From contig CM035352.1 of assembly GCA_020137815.1 (NCBI GenBank), positions 5,480,159 to 5,544,158 of the forward strand: a stretch of 64,000 nucleotides of DNA. The letters are read 5' to 3'. The notes below the pieces were generated by a model that saw only the letters and a program-made list of their open reading frames with translations, was not told the DNA's origin and did no database searches. Numbering within the stretch: position 1 is the first letter of the stretch; each line of letters opens with the position of its first letter. This stretch comes from Hormiphora californensis. Lineage: Eukaryota > Ctenophora > Tentaculata > Cydippida > Pleurobrachiidae. Positions 1-12,109 of the stretch are shown piece by piece. A program made the position numbers and the translations under genes.

Positions 1-230
1 CATATGACATTGTGATAATATGTGATAATATTAGATAATAATATTAGAAACAGGACACTACAGGATAGTATTAGAAACAGGACACTACCGAAGTATAAAG
101 ACATTCAATGCTTTTGCTTACGTTTGTTTGCCCAAAGTTGAACCCAGTATTGATATCATCTGGTTTTACTGGTTCAAGTCTAATGGCCCCCTCAGTCTCA
201 CTTCCACTATCCTCACTATCACTTTCATGG

Positions 231-348
231 ATCATCGGCCCCTACTAGCATACCTGTGTGACACTGTGTTAGTGGTGGTGGGTATCATCGGCCCCTACTA
301 GCATACCTGCCGTGTGTGTGTGACACTGTGTTAGTGGTGGTGGGTATC
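231..348. repeat. 53-bp tandem duplication
   Basis: The block starting ATCATCGGCCCCTACTAGCA at 231 recurs at 284. The second copy carries a short insertion of a CCGTGTGTG-like string. Both copies end in GTGTTAGTGGTGGTGGGT. Confidence 0.85.
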
Positions 349-363
349 CAGTGGGTTGTGGGA

Positions 364-396
364 TACCACAGGGTGGATACTATCCACCCTGTGGTA
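364..396. repeat. Perfect inverted repeat, 16-bp arms
   Basis: TACCACAGGGTGGATA (364-379) and its exact reverse complement (381-396) flank a single C, so the site can form a tight hairpin or cruciform. No gene context explains it. Confidence 0.85.
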
Positions 397-1913
397 CTTT
401 AACAATCTAACTATTCTGCACCCGCTCACAAAATTGGGTACAAGGTTCCCCCACCCCCATTTCTCCGGACCTTCCCGGTAAGAGAGGGTACACTGCAGGA
501 ACCGACCGAAACAAGTAAACAACCAATCAGAACTCGTTATTTAGGTCACGTGACTGGTTATCAGCCAATCAGGGACCGGTATTTCCTGATTCGGTCGGTT
601 CCTAGTACACTGTACTCAATAACTGGACAAAGAGTGTTCACATCGGATACAGCTAGTCCACCGCAACACTGGCTAGTGTTTAATGGCACTACAGTTATAG
701 TACACTCTATTATATAGACCCGACCTACTCAATGTTTAGGTGGGTGTAACTCTTTCTCATAATTTCATGTCAGTATGTCGGTGTGTCAGTCGGTCTGTCT
801 GGACAAAAGCATAGGCTAACAAAGTGATCGATAGGAACAACATGTAATTTGAGTTTGTTATGAAATTAAAATATATGTTAGCCGCACGAATTTAGAGCAT
901 CAAGTTATAGGGTACAACATATAATAAATGGGCTGCTTCTAAGTAAGCCCTTCACTCCTAATTAGGGATAATAGCAACATATATATCACTACACATGCAG
1001 GCTGTGTATGTTTCATGAGGGCGTGTGTTGCCATGGTAACTCTATAGAGATACAAAAGACTCCCCATCAACATCATCTGAAACCATCAGCCCCCCCCCCC
1101 CCCGGTGTGTTATACACAGAGCCTCTCTCACATCTGCTGCTGCGGCAAACACACACACACGCCATTAAATAGACTCGCAATGTACACTAAACACTCGGTG
1201 CCACTGTAGTGTTATAGTGCCCTAATTATATCCAAGGATCACCCCTTGTACCCTAATTGTATCTGGAGATAATTGCCGACCCCCCCTCACTAAACAAACG
1301 ATTATAGCGGGGATTCGTGTAGAGAGAAGTAGGACGCAAGAGAATAAATTCAACAATCAAATTCTCTGGAAACTAGGACCCAACAAGCTGAATTCGGTCG
1401 TTGAGCATTTCTTATGATACAGATACGGTGTAAAGTGTAAACTGAAGTACACTTGATGTTCATTAGCATTCAACTACTTGCTGAGCATGGCACAATAACG
1501 CCTGGTGCAGGCCAACTATCGGGTAGTAGTGGCAAACTGTTTAGCACACAACACACAAAAACTACATGGCACACAACTAGCTGTTACCACCCCCTTGTTG
1601 AGTAACAACTTGATACATCACAAGACGTGCTTTGTTGCAGAGGACAATGGAGAGGCCTGCACCCCTACAATACGCACTGGAGTGCACTATGTGTACTACA
1701 CAGAGAAACAGAAAGAGGGGGGCAGCAGCAGCTACTGCGTCAAGAAACAAGGCTGGATTATCTCCCACCACACACCTGCCTCCCCTCCTAACACATGCGA
1801 AAAGCGCGAGTCATCAGACATAGCAGCATCCCATATTTGGAATAAGTAGAATAGATCGCTGTCAATTCGTCACTACAGTAGTAGTACAGTAGTATGGATT
1901 AGTGCGTACCATC

Positions 1914-1945
1914 CATCTCTCTCCCTCCCCTCTCTCTCTCTCCCT

Positions 1946-2023
<78 letters not shown>

Positions 2024-2110
2024 CCCTCTCTCTCTCTCACCCGGTGTGTACTTAAAAGAACCACGTGGCCCTCTTTAGTAGTTCTGTTGATCCAAGACAA
2101 AGTGGACCTA

Positions 2111-2201
<91 letters not shown>

Positions 2202-2202
2202 T
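1914..2202. repeat. (CT)n and (GA)n microsatellites
   Basis: A long CT tract (about 1914-2040) is followed 70 bp later by a long GA tract (about 2113-2202). The opposed polypyrimidine/polypurine arms could pair with each other. RE/LS dipeptide open frames here are artefacts of the tract. Confidence 0.95.
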
Positions 2203-2558
2203 ACATGACTGTTATGTACATTGTACTATGTACCATTGCGAGAAAGTGAGTATCAAAGGGAAACACTGCGTGTTAGAAAGTTGCACTGAATGCGAAGCAG
2301 GTTCAAATTTTAAAACAAATCACGGATACGCCTTCTTGACTTTTCATCGTTTTGCACAGATTAAAAACACCATTTCTATATTCAATGAAAAATTCTGAAA
2401 ATCTGACATATCTGTCAGTGACATCTGACAAATAACTTTCCAACTGATCTCAGAACAAGAATGATCCGTGACGTAGCAACAGATGTCTTTGTCCAGGCCG
2501 TGGCAGTACTGACGGTGGTAGGAAACACACACAATGTAAAGAATGTCAATATATGTCG

Positions 2559-3184
2559 TTATCCTCTTTGATAGAGCTCACTGAAAACAGACAAATCCAC
2601 ACCACCACGATCTGCTGAATTCTGAGATTTATCCCATTTACTCGATCCGTTAATTAGTTCATTGGCAAGGAAATTGTGATAAGACACAGGCTGATTGAAA
2701 CTGAGTTTTTGCTGTGTTTTAAAATCGAACGATTGTTGAAAAGGAGCTTGGGCACGATTCTGATCACCCGGTAATTTCCGGTATATGGCAGAGGTTTGGT
2801 GTTTTGATATTTGTTCTTGGAGCATGTTCCCCCGGTTCTGGTTCGGTCGCATATGCCTGCAAGAGATGGTATAATCTGTCAGTAGGTGGTTGATAAACTA
2901 AAACTTACTTATACAACTAAAACTTACTTATACAACTCAACAACTCAGTTAAAAGTCTGAAAACTAACGACTATAAAGTAGTTTCACCTTGATTTGAGTC
3001 TGTAGAGTTTTTGATGTTTCTTGTCCCCCTTCCCTGGCTGCTCCGTTGGAGTTTTGGAGTTTGTCACATTCCGAGCATCCTGGAATACCTTGTCCAGGTC
3101 CACCACTCGCTTCTGTTGTCTCCCGTTGTCGAACATCGCAAAAAGAGTCCGGGTGTCATAAGACGGCGTCTCAAGACTCGTTCC
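2559..3184 (-). CDS. Unrecognised gene, two 3' exons
   Basis: Two exons read in continuous frame on the minus strand: 3184-2988 (after acceptor ATCTTTGCAG, ending at donor AAG|GTGAAA) and 2856-2559 (after acceptor TCTCTTGCAG), closing with a stop. Together they give about 165 residues. The first exon contains a charged stretch around YDTRTLFAMFDNGRQQKR; the second is polar and Gln/Asn-rich, without membrane segments or cysteine motifs. I do not recognise the family. No convincing start exon lies between 3184 and the stop of the neighbouring minus-strand gene at 3353. Either a 5' exon is missed, or the two loci are one gene joined by a donor inside the upstream terminal exon (for example before GTAGGC near 3405). 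Confidence 0.5.
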
Positions 3185-3334
3185 CTGCAAAGATACACAC
3201 ACAGTAACAAATCAAATCAGAGCTGGTGAACCGTGGTAGCCGTAATGACTGATGGTGGGAACAAAACAACAAAAGATGGAATTGTGAAAACTAAAATCAA
3301 ATTTCTAAGAATAAAATGATTGTCCGTGTCATCA

Positions 3335-3340
3335 TTTATT
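3335..3340 (-). promoter_or_regulatory. Polyadenylation signal
   Basis: AATAAA on the minus strand just downstream of the stop at 3353, supporting the end of the small basic-protein gene. Confidence 0.6.
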
Positions 3341-3352
3341 GAGGGGAAGTCA

Positions 3353-4136
3353 TCATGAGGTATCGTTGAAACGAGCATGAATCTCCATTTTCTCTTTCTT
3401 CGGGCCTACAAAGACGTTATATCGAGGGTGGGAGTATCGTTCTGTCTCCCAGTAGTCGATTACCATCCGATTATAGGAGATGTGACCACCAGTAGCCTTC
3501 CTCTTCTTCTTGTTTTGGTTTGAGCTGGTTGAGGGAGCGGAGGGGAGTTGAAGGGAGCTACCCTCACTCAGAAGGACCGTGGAACTGCTAGGTTTAGCAA
3601 CCATTGAAGATCGTCGAGGTAGAACGAAAGGGCTTTCATTGCTCTTGATGGTCTTCTCAACTGAATCCTTGGTCACATTGGAGCCATCCTTAGACCTCAG
3701 TTTCTTCTTGATTCCTCCCACTTCCATGATGACAGCAGATAAAAGGGTAAAATCTCAGCGTGGTTTGCACGTGCAAGTAGCCATAGAAACAACCAACAGA
3801 CAGATACCTTTCGCTGTCCCTTTGCAGCATTTGGGTCGGACTCAATTGAGTTTGGATCGGCGGCGGTGGTATGTTCAACCTCCATAGCAAGCAAAAACAC
3901 ACGGCAAAGACACAAAGCTGAGTTTTATGCTATGCGATGCGCATGAATCAGTCATTCAGAACAGCCAATATGAAAGTTTGAAGGGGGTTTTAAAACAATT
4001 TTAATAGATCAATACTACGGCAATTCCTTTGGATGAAAATTACCTTTTTCTTTTTGACGGAGTCATTTAACGATTCGCTGTCTACACTGCCAAGCATTGC
4101 CACGGAGCGCTCCAAACTTTGTATCAAAGAATCCAT
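3353..4136 (-). CDS. Unrecognised small basic protein, three exons
   Basis: Exons 4136-4044, 3879-3808 and 3706-3353 on the minus strand join in phase 0 to give about 172 residues from ATG to stop. The N-terminus (MDSLIQSLERSVAMLGS) looks like a short amphipathic helix. The middle is Ser/Lys-rich, and the C-terminal 45 residues are best conserved in appearance, with KKRKATGGHISYNR followed by an aromatic segment around DYWETERYSHPRYN. The KKRK cluster could be a nuclear signal. A minus-strand AATAAA lies 13 bp past the stop. The third acceptor (before AAGAAACTGAGG) is weak because the only in-phase AG sits far from a pyrimidine tract. I do not recognise the family. Confidence 0.55.
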
Positions 4137-4365
4137 CCAGTAGTACTAAAAGATCTACTTACTACAAAGAGAGAGCTCGTTATAGCAACTGGCATATGAA
4201 CAAAGTGCATGTTCAGCGGTAGTTTTACACAATGAATCTAACAGAGCTAACACACACACACACACACACCAAGAACAAAAGAGTATCGGAGCTACTGATT
4301 CACAGTTTAAAAAGGGGAATTCTGATCAGTGAACCTCACGTGCATCGAGAGAGAGAGAGAGGGGG

Positions 4366-4420
4366 TACTATCGCGGCGAATTGATTCGAATAGTATTCGA
4401 ATCAATTCACCGCGATAGTA
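4366..4420. repeat. 55-bp near-perfect palindrome
   Basis: TACTATCGCGG at 4366 is mirrored by CCGCGATAGTA ending at 4420, with GAATTGATTCGAATA / TATTCGAATCAATTC inside. Only one or two positions mismatch. Further partial inverted copies (TTCGGAATAC, TTTCTATTCGGAAAC) follow to about 4463. Confidence 0.85.
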
Positions 4421-4808
4421 TTCGGAATACTATTCGTATCTAAAGTTTCTATTCGGAAACTTTAACATGGTGTACCAAAGAACAAATTGAATATTATATT
4501 GCCGACCATCGATTCTGCGATTATAAATTCAAGCATGTTATCATCTGTATGGAGTGTGCAAGACAATATCCAAGACCAGTTTCCATACAGGATTACAGTG
4601 TGATTCACACGATATTTAGGAAGGTAATAATCTGGTATCACAAACACTGCTAGTTGCTATGTAATGGTTACTACACTAAATAAAAGGGGGTAGTATGGTG
4701 TTTTATCGGGATTCTCATGCGTCCAATCGACAAAATCAAATCCCCGACAAATTTTAAAAGAATGGAATGGCTAGTGGTTGCTCACACAACTTTTATAGCG
4801 AGTCAGAG

Positions 4809-4909
<101 letters not shown>

Positions 4910-6573
4910 TCGAGAGCGAGAACGGAATAGGAGATAGAGAGACCAGAAATGAGAGCAGAAGGGAAAGCAAGAGGGGGAACACGTTCAAAAGCGATTGGAT
5001 GCATTACGTACAGCATGCTGCTGCTGCTTCCCTGCCAGTTAAACTAACACAGTGTTAGTAACAGTGTAAAACTGTGTTCAATGCTATTAAAATCAGTTTT
5101 GTATCATTTCAGAAGTGAAATGATTCACCATTGTTGAAAATATCTCAGAATAATAACGAGTCCTCCTAACACACGGACCGGTTCAAATAACATATATTCA
5201 AACATGCAGAGAATTGAATTACAGATTCCTACAGACCTAACAAACCCACGTCACATTAGGCATGCATGACCTCTCTGGTTTGGTCGGCAAATGAGCCGGC
5301 TGCTGTTACTCGAACTATCGGTGTGATATAATGATCAAAATTCAATTTGTATCCACATATTATTAAACAAAATTGGGCGGCTTCTTTATCCAAGGTGGAG
5401 ATATATCCGGTAAATTTATTAGCAGATTTACAAGAACCACCCAGAAAATGGTATTTTACTGCACATGACCAGTGATAATCCTTTATCCTCCCGGCAATTA
5501 TAGTTCAAAGTGAATTTTAAACCAATCTGTACGCCAATGATTGCTGCGACGTTAAAAGTTTTATATTGATTGTTTGTGTGCATAACGTGCAAAACAGATT
5601 TTGTTGACGGATGATAGGATAGTTACGATCGAGGATGGAAAAGGAGAGATAATGTGAGAAATTGAGATAGAGAGATTGAGTGAGAGAGAGAGAGAGTGAG
5701 AGAGAGAGAGTGAATATGATGCAGAAACCGCGTACTAGCATGTTTTACAAACTCGAGAAAAACCAGTTACAAAACGGAACATGCAGCTCAAAAACTCGGG
5801 GTTTAAAATACCGGTCTCCGAGACTCAGCAAGTCTCGACATGTATGATTTTCATCATTGATCAGATCACTAACAGCTCTAGGAAAAAGCTATGATATCAA
5901 ACGAATTATTTTTGGCAGGAATATACTGGTTATAAGAAAAATGGAAATCCAAAAATTCTAAAAAAACTACCAAGTGATATCTATTTCTTGCTCGAATTCG
6001 AGTTCTTCAAATCTGAAGACTTGCCGCCTTGCCCCGATTCGATTTACAATTTTTAGTGCGCCGCCGCCCGCCACCCGCTGTTAAACAACTCCCTAAAACC
6101 AAAAATAGTGGTGTTGACCACACTCTCTTGTCTGCCACCTGCACCCACGTCCCATATCAATCCCTCGACTAGAATGTCAGAGCATTGGCCTGACAGTCCC
6201 TCGATAACCTACAACAGAAGCCCCAACAGAATTTGGAACTGTCTGGCGGCGCCAGACCCCAATTTGATTCTCAAATTGGGACAGTGCGCTCAAATGGGGT
6301 CGGCGGCACCAGAAAGATTTTAAACGTCCGCGTCGCCCTCCCCCCCTGTGTTCGTTCACGAAGTCACCCCCCCCCCCCCCAAACTCCTAGTCCTTCGGGA
6401 CAGGGCCGCAACGAGGCTAAAGAACAGAGTAGTGGCCCCTCTTACCTGTAGCATCGCAGGGATGCATCCTCACTCTGTCAACTCCATTCACCGTCCCCTT
6501 CCACTCTGCTTTAATCTTCAATGTTTTTCTACAACCGGTAGATTCCATGGCTGCTACCGTGTGCGGCAAAAAA

Positions 6574-6735
6574 AGGCCCCCCCTAGACCACCATAGTTGC
6601 CGATGTGGTGGAGAGCTGTAACTTGGCAGGGTTGCTCCACTATGTCTATCTTGATCCTGACAGAAAAATCAGAGCTCTAGCTCAAAATTCATTTTCATGA
6701 ACGGAATGAACTTCTCCGTTCCTTCGATATGAGAC
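6574..6735. repeat. Dispersed repeat, copy 1
   Basis: A stretch beginning with a C run, then CACCATAGTTG, then CTCTAGCTCAAAATTCATTTT and CGGAATGAAC, matches 28567-28735 in order and spacing. This points to an old interspersed repeat with a poly-C edge. Confidence 0.5.
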
Positions 6736-7124
6736 CCCCTCATCATTCAGAATTTTTTGCCCGTCTTTGGCTAACGATTATCTTTGTAATGAGACCAATT
6801 TGAGCATAATCTGATTACCAGGAGAGACACAGTGGAGGGTTTTCCGACCGTCACTCCTGACATGTGATCCAGGCCCGGTCACGTGGTGAAAAGTGGGTTT
6901 GGGGTGCTGTTAACATGTCTCAATAACGGATTATTGCTCTCATATCCCTTGAATATCCCTCCACAATGCTCTCAAGTCACTTTGTGATGCTGATTGATTG
7001 GGTTCATGTCACCAGTTCTTGTCAAAGTTCTCAAGCGGCCCGTGATACGAGATCATTTCATCAAGGAGATGGGGTCCATCTTTTTCGACTGCATCATTAC
7101 AGTCATCTCAAAACAGATCGATTA

Positions 7125-7174
<50 letters not shown>

Positions 7175-7556
7175 AAATATGGGTAGTATGAAATGTATTC
7201 ATTAAATTGAGCATGGGATAAATTGAAACACGATCGGTTAACATTGTGTCAAGAAAACTTTCCAACAAATTCCTTCAACAACTGAAAACCACTGCCCTCT
7301 CAAACAACTGTTGTACACGCTTATACACAAAACTTACACACACAACTATACGTGTTCACTGGTTATACATAATACAACATATCTTATAGGTCCAGTAAAT
7401 ATCTCACCCCCTGAGTGACTGGTAATTAACACAATGAATATATATTAATATAAAAGTGTTCGTTGTGGCTAATTTGTTAAATTAACTATTCGTTAATACT
7501 ACTAATATAAGTGCCCGTTTGACAGTCTCTTTTCCAAAAAATACACATTCCACATC

Positions 7557-10112
7557 TTATATCGGTATTAAAGTAGCCTCATCAATTGGTTCTTCCTTCA
7601 GCGTTGAAACCACTGGTACAACTGGCTCCTTTACTGTTTCTGAAATGATGGAATGTTAGAAATATAGTGTGACATATGAAACTCATCGGACACACATCAT
7701 TCTCCCTAACAATAACAATCACTTTGATAATACAACACAAACCTACATACACACGGACGAGCTTTTCGTACCCTAAGTCCTAACTTCCTGTTTACCCTTG
7801 TATTTCGTCTTCCCGTGAGTGAAGGGCAGATATTTGAACTTGATCATATGCTGAAAGAAAAGAGGTTTAAAGTTTATCAAGGGCGCTTGTCAGCGCAGAA
7901 TTAAGGCTGCGACGCGCAAAAAGGAGCACACGAAATATAAAACTGCTAACACTGATTACTTTCTACGTATCAATGTCGGTTGGATATGGCGCGCGGTGTT
8001 TCTTGTCTTCCTGCAGTAACTCACCTTGATCTGTCGCTTCATGGTAAGGAAGAACAGGATAAAGAAATACATGACAAGAATTGGCCAGAACACTGGCACA
8101 TTGAAGAAATCGAAGAATGTAGTAAAGATAGCGATGAGAGTGGATATCACTGTCTGCTCCCTGAAAATAGAGACTACAACTTCAGAAAGAGAGTTAGAGA
8201 GAGAGAGAGAGAGAGTTGTGTATTACATACACACACTGATACACACACTACTATTACTGCGCTGATACACTCACTACTAAAAGCGTATCTTGCGCTAACT
8301 ATCACACGCATAGTACAGCCACATCGGTAGTGTAATTAGGGGGGATTGGGCAATATCTAACTTGCTACAGTAAACTATTTAACTCGACCCCTACATTTAT
8401 ATGGGTTATATCAAATCATTTATCAATCATTTATCTTACCAGAACTTGAACTCAGGTAAGCGCCTAATAAATGGTCTGAATTCTTCACTGTTACTGGTTG
8501 GCAATGAAGGTCCCTCATCTTCATCTAAAGAAGGGGTGTTAGAGGGAGGTGGGGTGTTAGAGGGTGGTGGGGTGTTAGAGGGAGGTGGGGTGTTAGAGGG
8601 TGGTGGGGTGTTAGGAGGTGGGGTGCTAGAGGGAGGTGGGGTGTTAGAGGGAGGTGGGGTGTTAGAGGGAGGTGGGGTGTTAGAGGGTGGTGGGGTGTTA
8701 GAGGGAGGTGGGGTGTTAGAGGGAGGTGGGGTGTTAGAGGGAGGTGGGGTGTTAGAGGGAGGTGGGGTGTTAGAGGGTGGTGGGGTGTTAGAGGGAGGTG
8801 GGGTGTTAGAGGGAGGTGGGGTGTTAGAGGGAGGTGGGGTGTTAGAGGGAGGTGGGGTGTTAGAGGGTGGTGGGGTGTTAGAGGGAGGTGGGGTGTTAGA
8901 GGGTGGTGGGGTGTTAGAGGGTGGTGGGGTGTTAGAGGGAGGTGGGGTGTTAGAGGGAGGTGGGGTGTTAGAGGGATGGTGGGGTGTTAGAGGGATGGTG
9001 GGGTGTTAGAGGGAGGTGGGGTGTTAGAGGGAGGTGGGTGTTCAGAGGTGGGTGGGGTGTTAGAGGGAGGTGGGGTGTTAGAGGGAGGTGGGGTGTTAGA
9101 GGGAGGTGGGGTGTTAGAGGGAGGTGGGGTGTTAGAGGGAGGTGGGGTGTTAGAGGGAGGTGGGTGTTAGAGGGAGGGTGGGGTGTTAGAGGGTGGTGGG
9201 GTGTTAGAGGGAGGTGGGGTGTTAGAGGGAGGTGGGGTGTTAGAGGGAGGTGGGGTGTTAGAGGGAGGTGGGGTGTTAGAGGGAGGTGGGGTGTTAGTGG
9301 GAGGTGGGGTCAGAAGGTAACAGGCCTAGTGGTACTCGAAAGTGGATACTCTTAGACGGCAATGCTTTTTTGGACGACCAATCCAATTTGAACGTTATGC
9401 AATCGAGCACCACTGGGTGTTACTAACAGATGGGTACTACCAGGAGGTGTGGGGTGTAACTTGTGGGAAGAAATTATTGGGTAACCAAATCTAACTATCA
9501 ATTACAGATTTACAAAACTTATAATGCTTACCCATAGATTCGGCCATATCGAATAAGGGGTCAATCTTTGGGGAGAGGAAGGCGATAAACAGGTTTAGAT
9601 GAAATATTGCCAGGGCATAACATGAAATATACCAACCCTGTGGGATAAAGCAGGGGATAATAGTATTTTTTTTCAAGTAAAACAAGGAAGTTTTAGTTCA
9701 ACAGTTTACACATGTTTCAATACAAATTGTATTTCATCAGAATAATAGTATGAACAGTCATGTATTTCCTACAATTATCAAGGACAAATCGTCATACGAC
9801 ATATTATACACGTGTACGTACCTCAAGGGCGAAAATTCGGTATGCAAAGTAGAAGATAATTCCGAGAACAAAAAGCCATCGTGGGACTAAGAATGGAACT
9901 ACGTCATCCAGGAACTTTTGGTACTTCTGTGGAGAAAGAAAGGTGTGAAGATTTGCCTAGACTCTGTTTTGCGCGCCCTGCGTAAAGGAGGGTTAGAACA
10001 TAACAAGTGAAGATGTGATCAAAGAGGACTCCAAAGAGGACTCCAAAGTGATATTCAATTAGTTATTTAATAAACCAGTTACCTGTTTCAAAATAATTCC
10101 TGCTTTGTCCAT
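7557..10112 (-). CDS. rer1: RER1, Golgi-to-ER retrieval receptor
   Basis: Seven exons on the minus strand (10112-10083, 9926-9822, 9637-9532, 8524-8440, 8160-8025, 7850-7796, 7639-7557) splice in frame to 199 residues, close to the roughly 196 usual for RER1. The family is a four-span membrane protein of the cis-Golgi that returns unassembled or escaped membrane proteins to the ER. Diagnostic segments are clear: [12 protein letters not shown], then [41 protein letters not shown] and [14 protein letters not shown]. The start ATG at 10112 gives a short first exon ([10 protein letters not shown]). The seventh exon supplies an acidic/hydrophobic tail ending ATLIPI; an alternative read-through of exon 6 would stop after KGKQEVRT. 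Intron 3 (9531-8525) is almost entirely an 18-bp minisatellite. Confidence 0.95.
8531..9318. repeat. 18-bp G-rich minisatellite in RER1 intron 3
   Basis: About 43 copies of an 18-bp unit (GGGGTGTTAGAGGGAGGT, with GGTGG and other variants) fill the intron. On the + strand each unit carries several GGG/GGGG runs. On the transcribed minus strand it becomes pyrimidine-rich with CTAAC in every unit, and it runs to within 7 bp of the exon-4 acceptor. The long Gly/Val/Leu/Glu repeat open frame on + is a by-product of the repeat. Confidence 0.95.
9965..10005 (-). repeat. LTR-end-like fragment, copy 1
   Basis: A string around GTAAAGGAGGGTTAGAACAT, preceded by a CTGTTTTGCGCGCC-like sequence, matches 28330-28370. 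It lies in RER1 intron 1. See the copy at 28330, where the primer-binding-site likeness is stronger. Confidence 0.4.
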
Positions 10113-10155
10113 GGTCTATAGAAACATGTTAAAATGTGTTAATAAATGGGTAAAT

Positions 10156-10980
10156 GGGGGGGGGGGACATGTTAATTTTGTTAACTTTGTTAATATTAAC
10201 ATCGAGAAAACAGGTGATTTATTAACAAAATTAACAAAAAGTTAACAAACGTTAACAAATGCCATTTATGCCATCTAAATCCCCTTTAGCACGTATTTTT
10301 AGTATTTAACACTTGTTCTGCGAGCAAAGTTGTTCATTCTGTACGATTTACATACCCCTACTACCTCTACTACGGCTTTTCTACAGCGATTTATTCCATT
10401 TTGTTAATGTTAATAAATACTAGCCAAACTAAACCGCAATTGAAGTCAAATGAGCCTAATCCACATTTTCGCACCCTAAAAACTAAATACGACTCATGAA
10501 TTTACCTTAAAACGAAAAATATCCCAAAAATCTATTTTTCTAAAAAAACACAAGGATTTGTAGCGAAGCAAATTTTCAATCCTTGACCAAAAAATTGATT
10601 TTGGGAAAATTGTATTTCTTTTTTCAACAGAAACGTTGTACATCCTCTTATTAAGTTCAAAGAATCGATTACTAATTTAAAAATTACGTTTAAGTGAGAT
10701 TTTATACGCTAAATTGAAATATTTGTAACTTTTGGAATTTTATCGATTTTGAGCCAAAAAACCTGTATGTCGGACTTTGGTTATCGGAAAAGGCCTTGTT
10801 TGGGTATATATGTGTTAGATAATTCATTAAACTATAAAATTAAACCAGTTAAAGTCGTATTATCAACCAATAAGAACAGTCTTTTAGCATTTGTTAATTT
10901 TGTTAATTTTGTTAATTAACGTTAATTAACAAAATCGAAAAAAGAGGTGATTTATTAACAATTAACATGTCCCCCCCCCC
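10156..10980. mobile_element. Poly-G-ended TIR element, 8-bp TSD, copy 1
   Basis: An 825-bp element begins with an 11-G run then ACATGTTAATTTTGTTAA and ends with the inverted counterpart (ATTAACATGT then a 10-C run). GTTAA-type motifs are repeated in both subterminal regions. It is flanked by exact 8-bp direct repeats GGGTAAAT (10148-10155 and 10981-10988). It has no open frame of note and lies between RER1 and BLOC1S1. A second copy is at 17022-17848. An 8-bp TSD is typical of hAT (also P) transposases, so this is a non-autonomous hAT-like element by inference. Confidence 0.88.
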
Positions 10981-11109
10981 GGGTAAATAAATAAACAAAC
11001 ATCGTCAATTGTGAAACATAAAAAACAAATTTACAAAATCAAAATACACATCAATAACAATATTTAGGGCTCTCTTCAGTCACTAAGAGTCTATTTTCCT
11101 CCCTTCCTC

Positions 11110-11499
11110 TCATTGTCCTGATAATGCACTTTCTGACTCAACCTCCTCCTTGTACGCATACGCGAGGGTGTGTGATATCTTGGTCATTTCATTTTCGAGG
11201 GATTTAGCCCAGTTAACGACATCGCCAACCTCTTTTAGAGCGGTATTAAAACCATCCAGAAGTTTCAGCCAATCATCAGTCTGTCGCTGCATGGTAGCAG
11301 CGTTGTATTGCAACTGTCTGGTGTGAGATTGTAGCTTCTTTTGATTAATATACGCCCCCTCAACTCGACTGTTCATCTTATCAACTAACAATATATTAAG
11401 CTGGGTACTCAGTTGTTGGATTTCTTTTCTTCTCATCTCCTGAGCGTCCCTCTGTATAGACTGTTTTGTCTGGTATCGTTTCATGGCTTGGGACATCAT
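11110..11499 (-). CDS. bloc1s1: BLOC1S1 (GCN5L1), BLOC-1 subunit
   Basis: A single-exon gene of 129 residues, about the family length of 125. BLOC1S1 is a coiled-coil subunit of BLOC-1 and BORC, acting in lysosome-related organelle biogenesis and lysosome positioning, with a reported mitochondrial acetylation role. The whole protein is helical and charged. Recognisable signatures are RYQTKQSIQRDAQEMRRKE near the N-terminus, AYINQKKLQ in the middle, and FNTALKEVGDVVNWAKSLE followed by LAYAYK near the C-terminus. I used the first of two consecutive Met codons. It is convergent with nothing nearby; RER1 starts about 1 kb downstream on the same strand, with a transposon-like element between. Confidence 0.94.
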   Translation of the reverse strand: MMSQAMKRYQTKQSIQRDAQEMRRKEIQQLSTQLNILLVDKMNSRVEGAYINQKKLQSHTRQLQYNAATMQRQTDDWLKLLDGFNTALKEVGDVVNWAKSLENEMTKISHTLAYAYKEEVESESALSGQ

Positions 11500-11841
11500 C
11501 TTCGTAGCTAAGGATTTATTGTTAGTGATGTTGGCAAAAATGAACTATAAATTCGATTTCTATACATGTAGTCGGGTTTTTAATGAAGAGGGTTCTTTTT
11601 GACCGTATTTTGAATGCACATATCTCCGGTTCCTGACTTGAAATTTGGAGGTTATGCACGTAATATCCCCTAGTTAAAAAATTCGACTATACAGACGTGG
11701 CACCAGAAAATTCTGACATTTTAAGCCCCCGGTGGGGGTTGAGGGGGGCGACTCTGTGAGCAACTGATTACTGATATATAATAATAATAATAATTCATGA
11801 CATTTAATATTAATACAGTGTTTAAAATAAATGGCTTGCTA

Positions 11842-11992
11842 AAGTCGGATTTTTTGAAGTTGTCACCCCAAAATGACCGCGCATGTGAAATTTATCAATT
11901 TTGACGCACACACCACACGTTAACATGTGATGTGACGCGCAAAAACATTCCGCGCACGAAAAGGGGGGTGACAGTTTCAAAAAATCCGACTT
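11842..11992. mobile_element. TA-flanked MITE, copy 1
   Basis: A 151-bp element with TIRs AAGTCGGATTTTTTGAA...TGTCACCCC and its inverse, flanked by TA dinucleotides (11840-11841, 11993-11994). A second member lies at 29431-29652. The stretch 11560-11720 upstream carries degenerate pieces of the same family (CTCCGGTTCCTGAC, TTGAAATTTGGAGGTTA), suggesting insertion into or beside an older copy. TA duplication fits the Tc1/mariner superfamily. Confidence 0.8.
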
Positions 11993-12109
11993 TACTGATT
12001 CAATCAGATCGATGCTACACCATTTACCACTTTCTAAAGCGGTGTGTGTACATTAACACGAAAACGTTCAATGTGAGTTCATTATTTAAGACTTTATTTA
12101 AGTTAAAAC

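Larger units (their letters stand above)
1..2555. other. Gene-poor repeat-rich stretch
   Basis: I see no coding exon here. It holds short direct repeats near the left edge, a 53-bp duplication, a perfect inverted repeat, a 15-C run near 1090, and two long dinucleotide tracts. The short open frames around 1505-1850 have no recognisable domain and no splice-linked partners. Confidence 0.6.

Noticed and set aside
8401-9355. Long plus-strand open frames with a Gly-Gly-Val-Leu-Glu repeat (202 and 123 residues)
   Set aside because: They are antisense to RER1 intron 3 and come only from the 18-bp minisatellite being a multiple of three.
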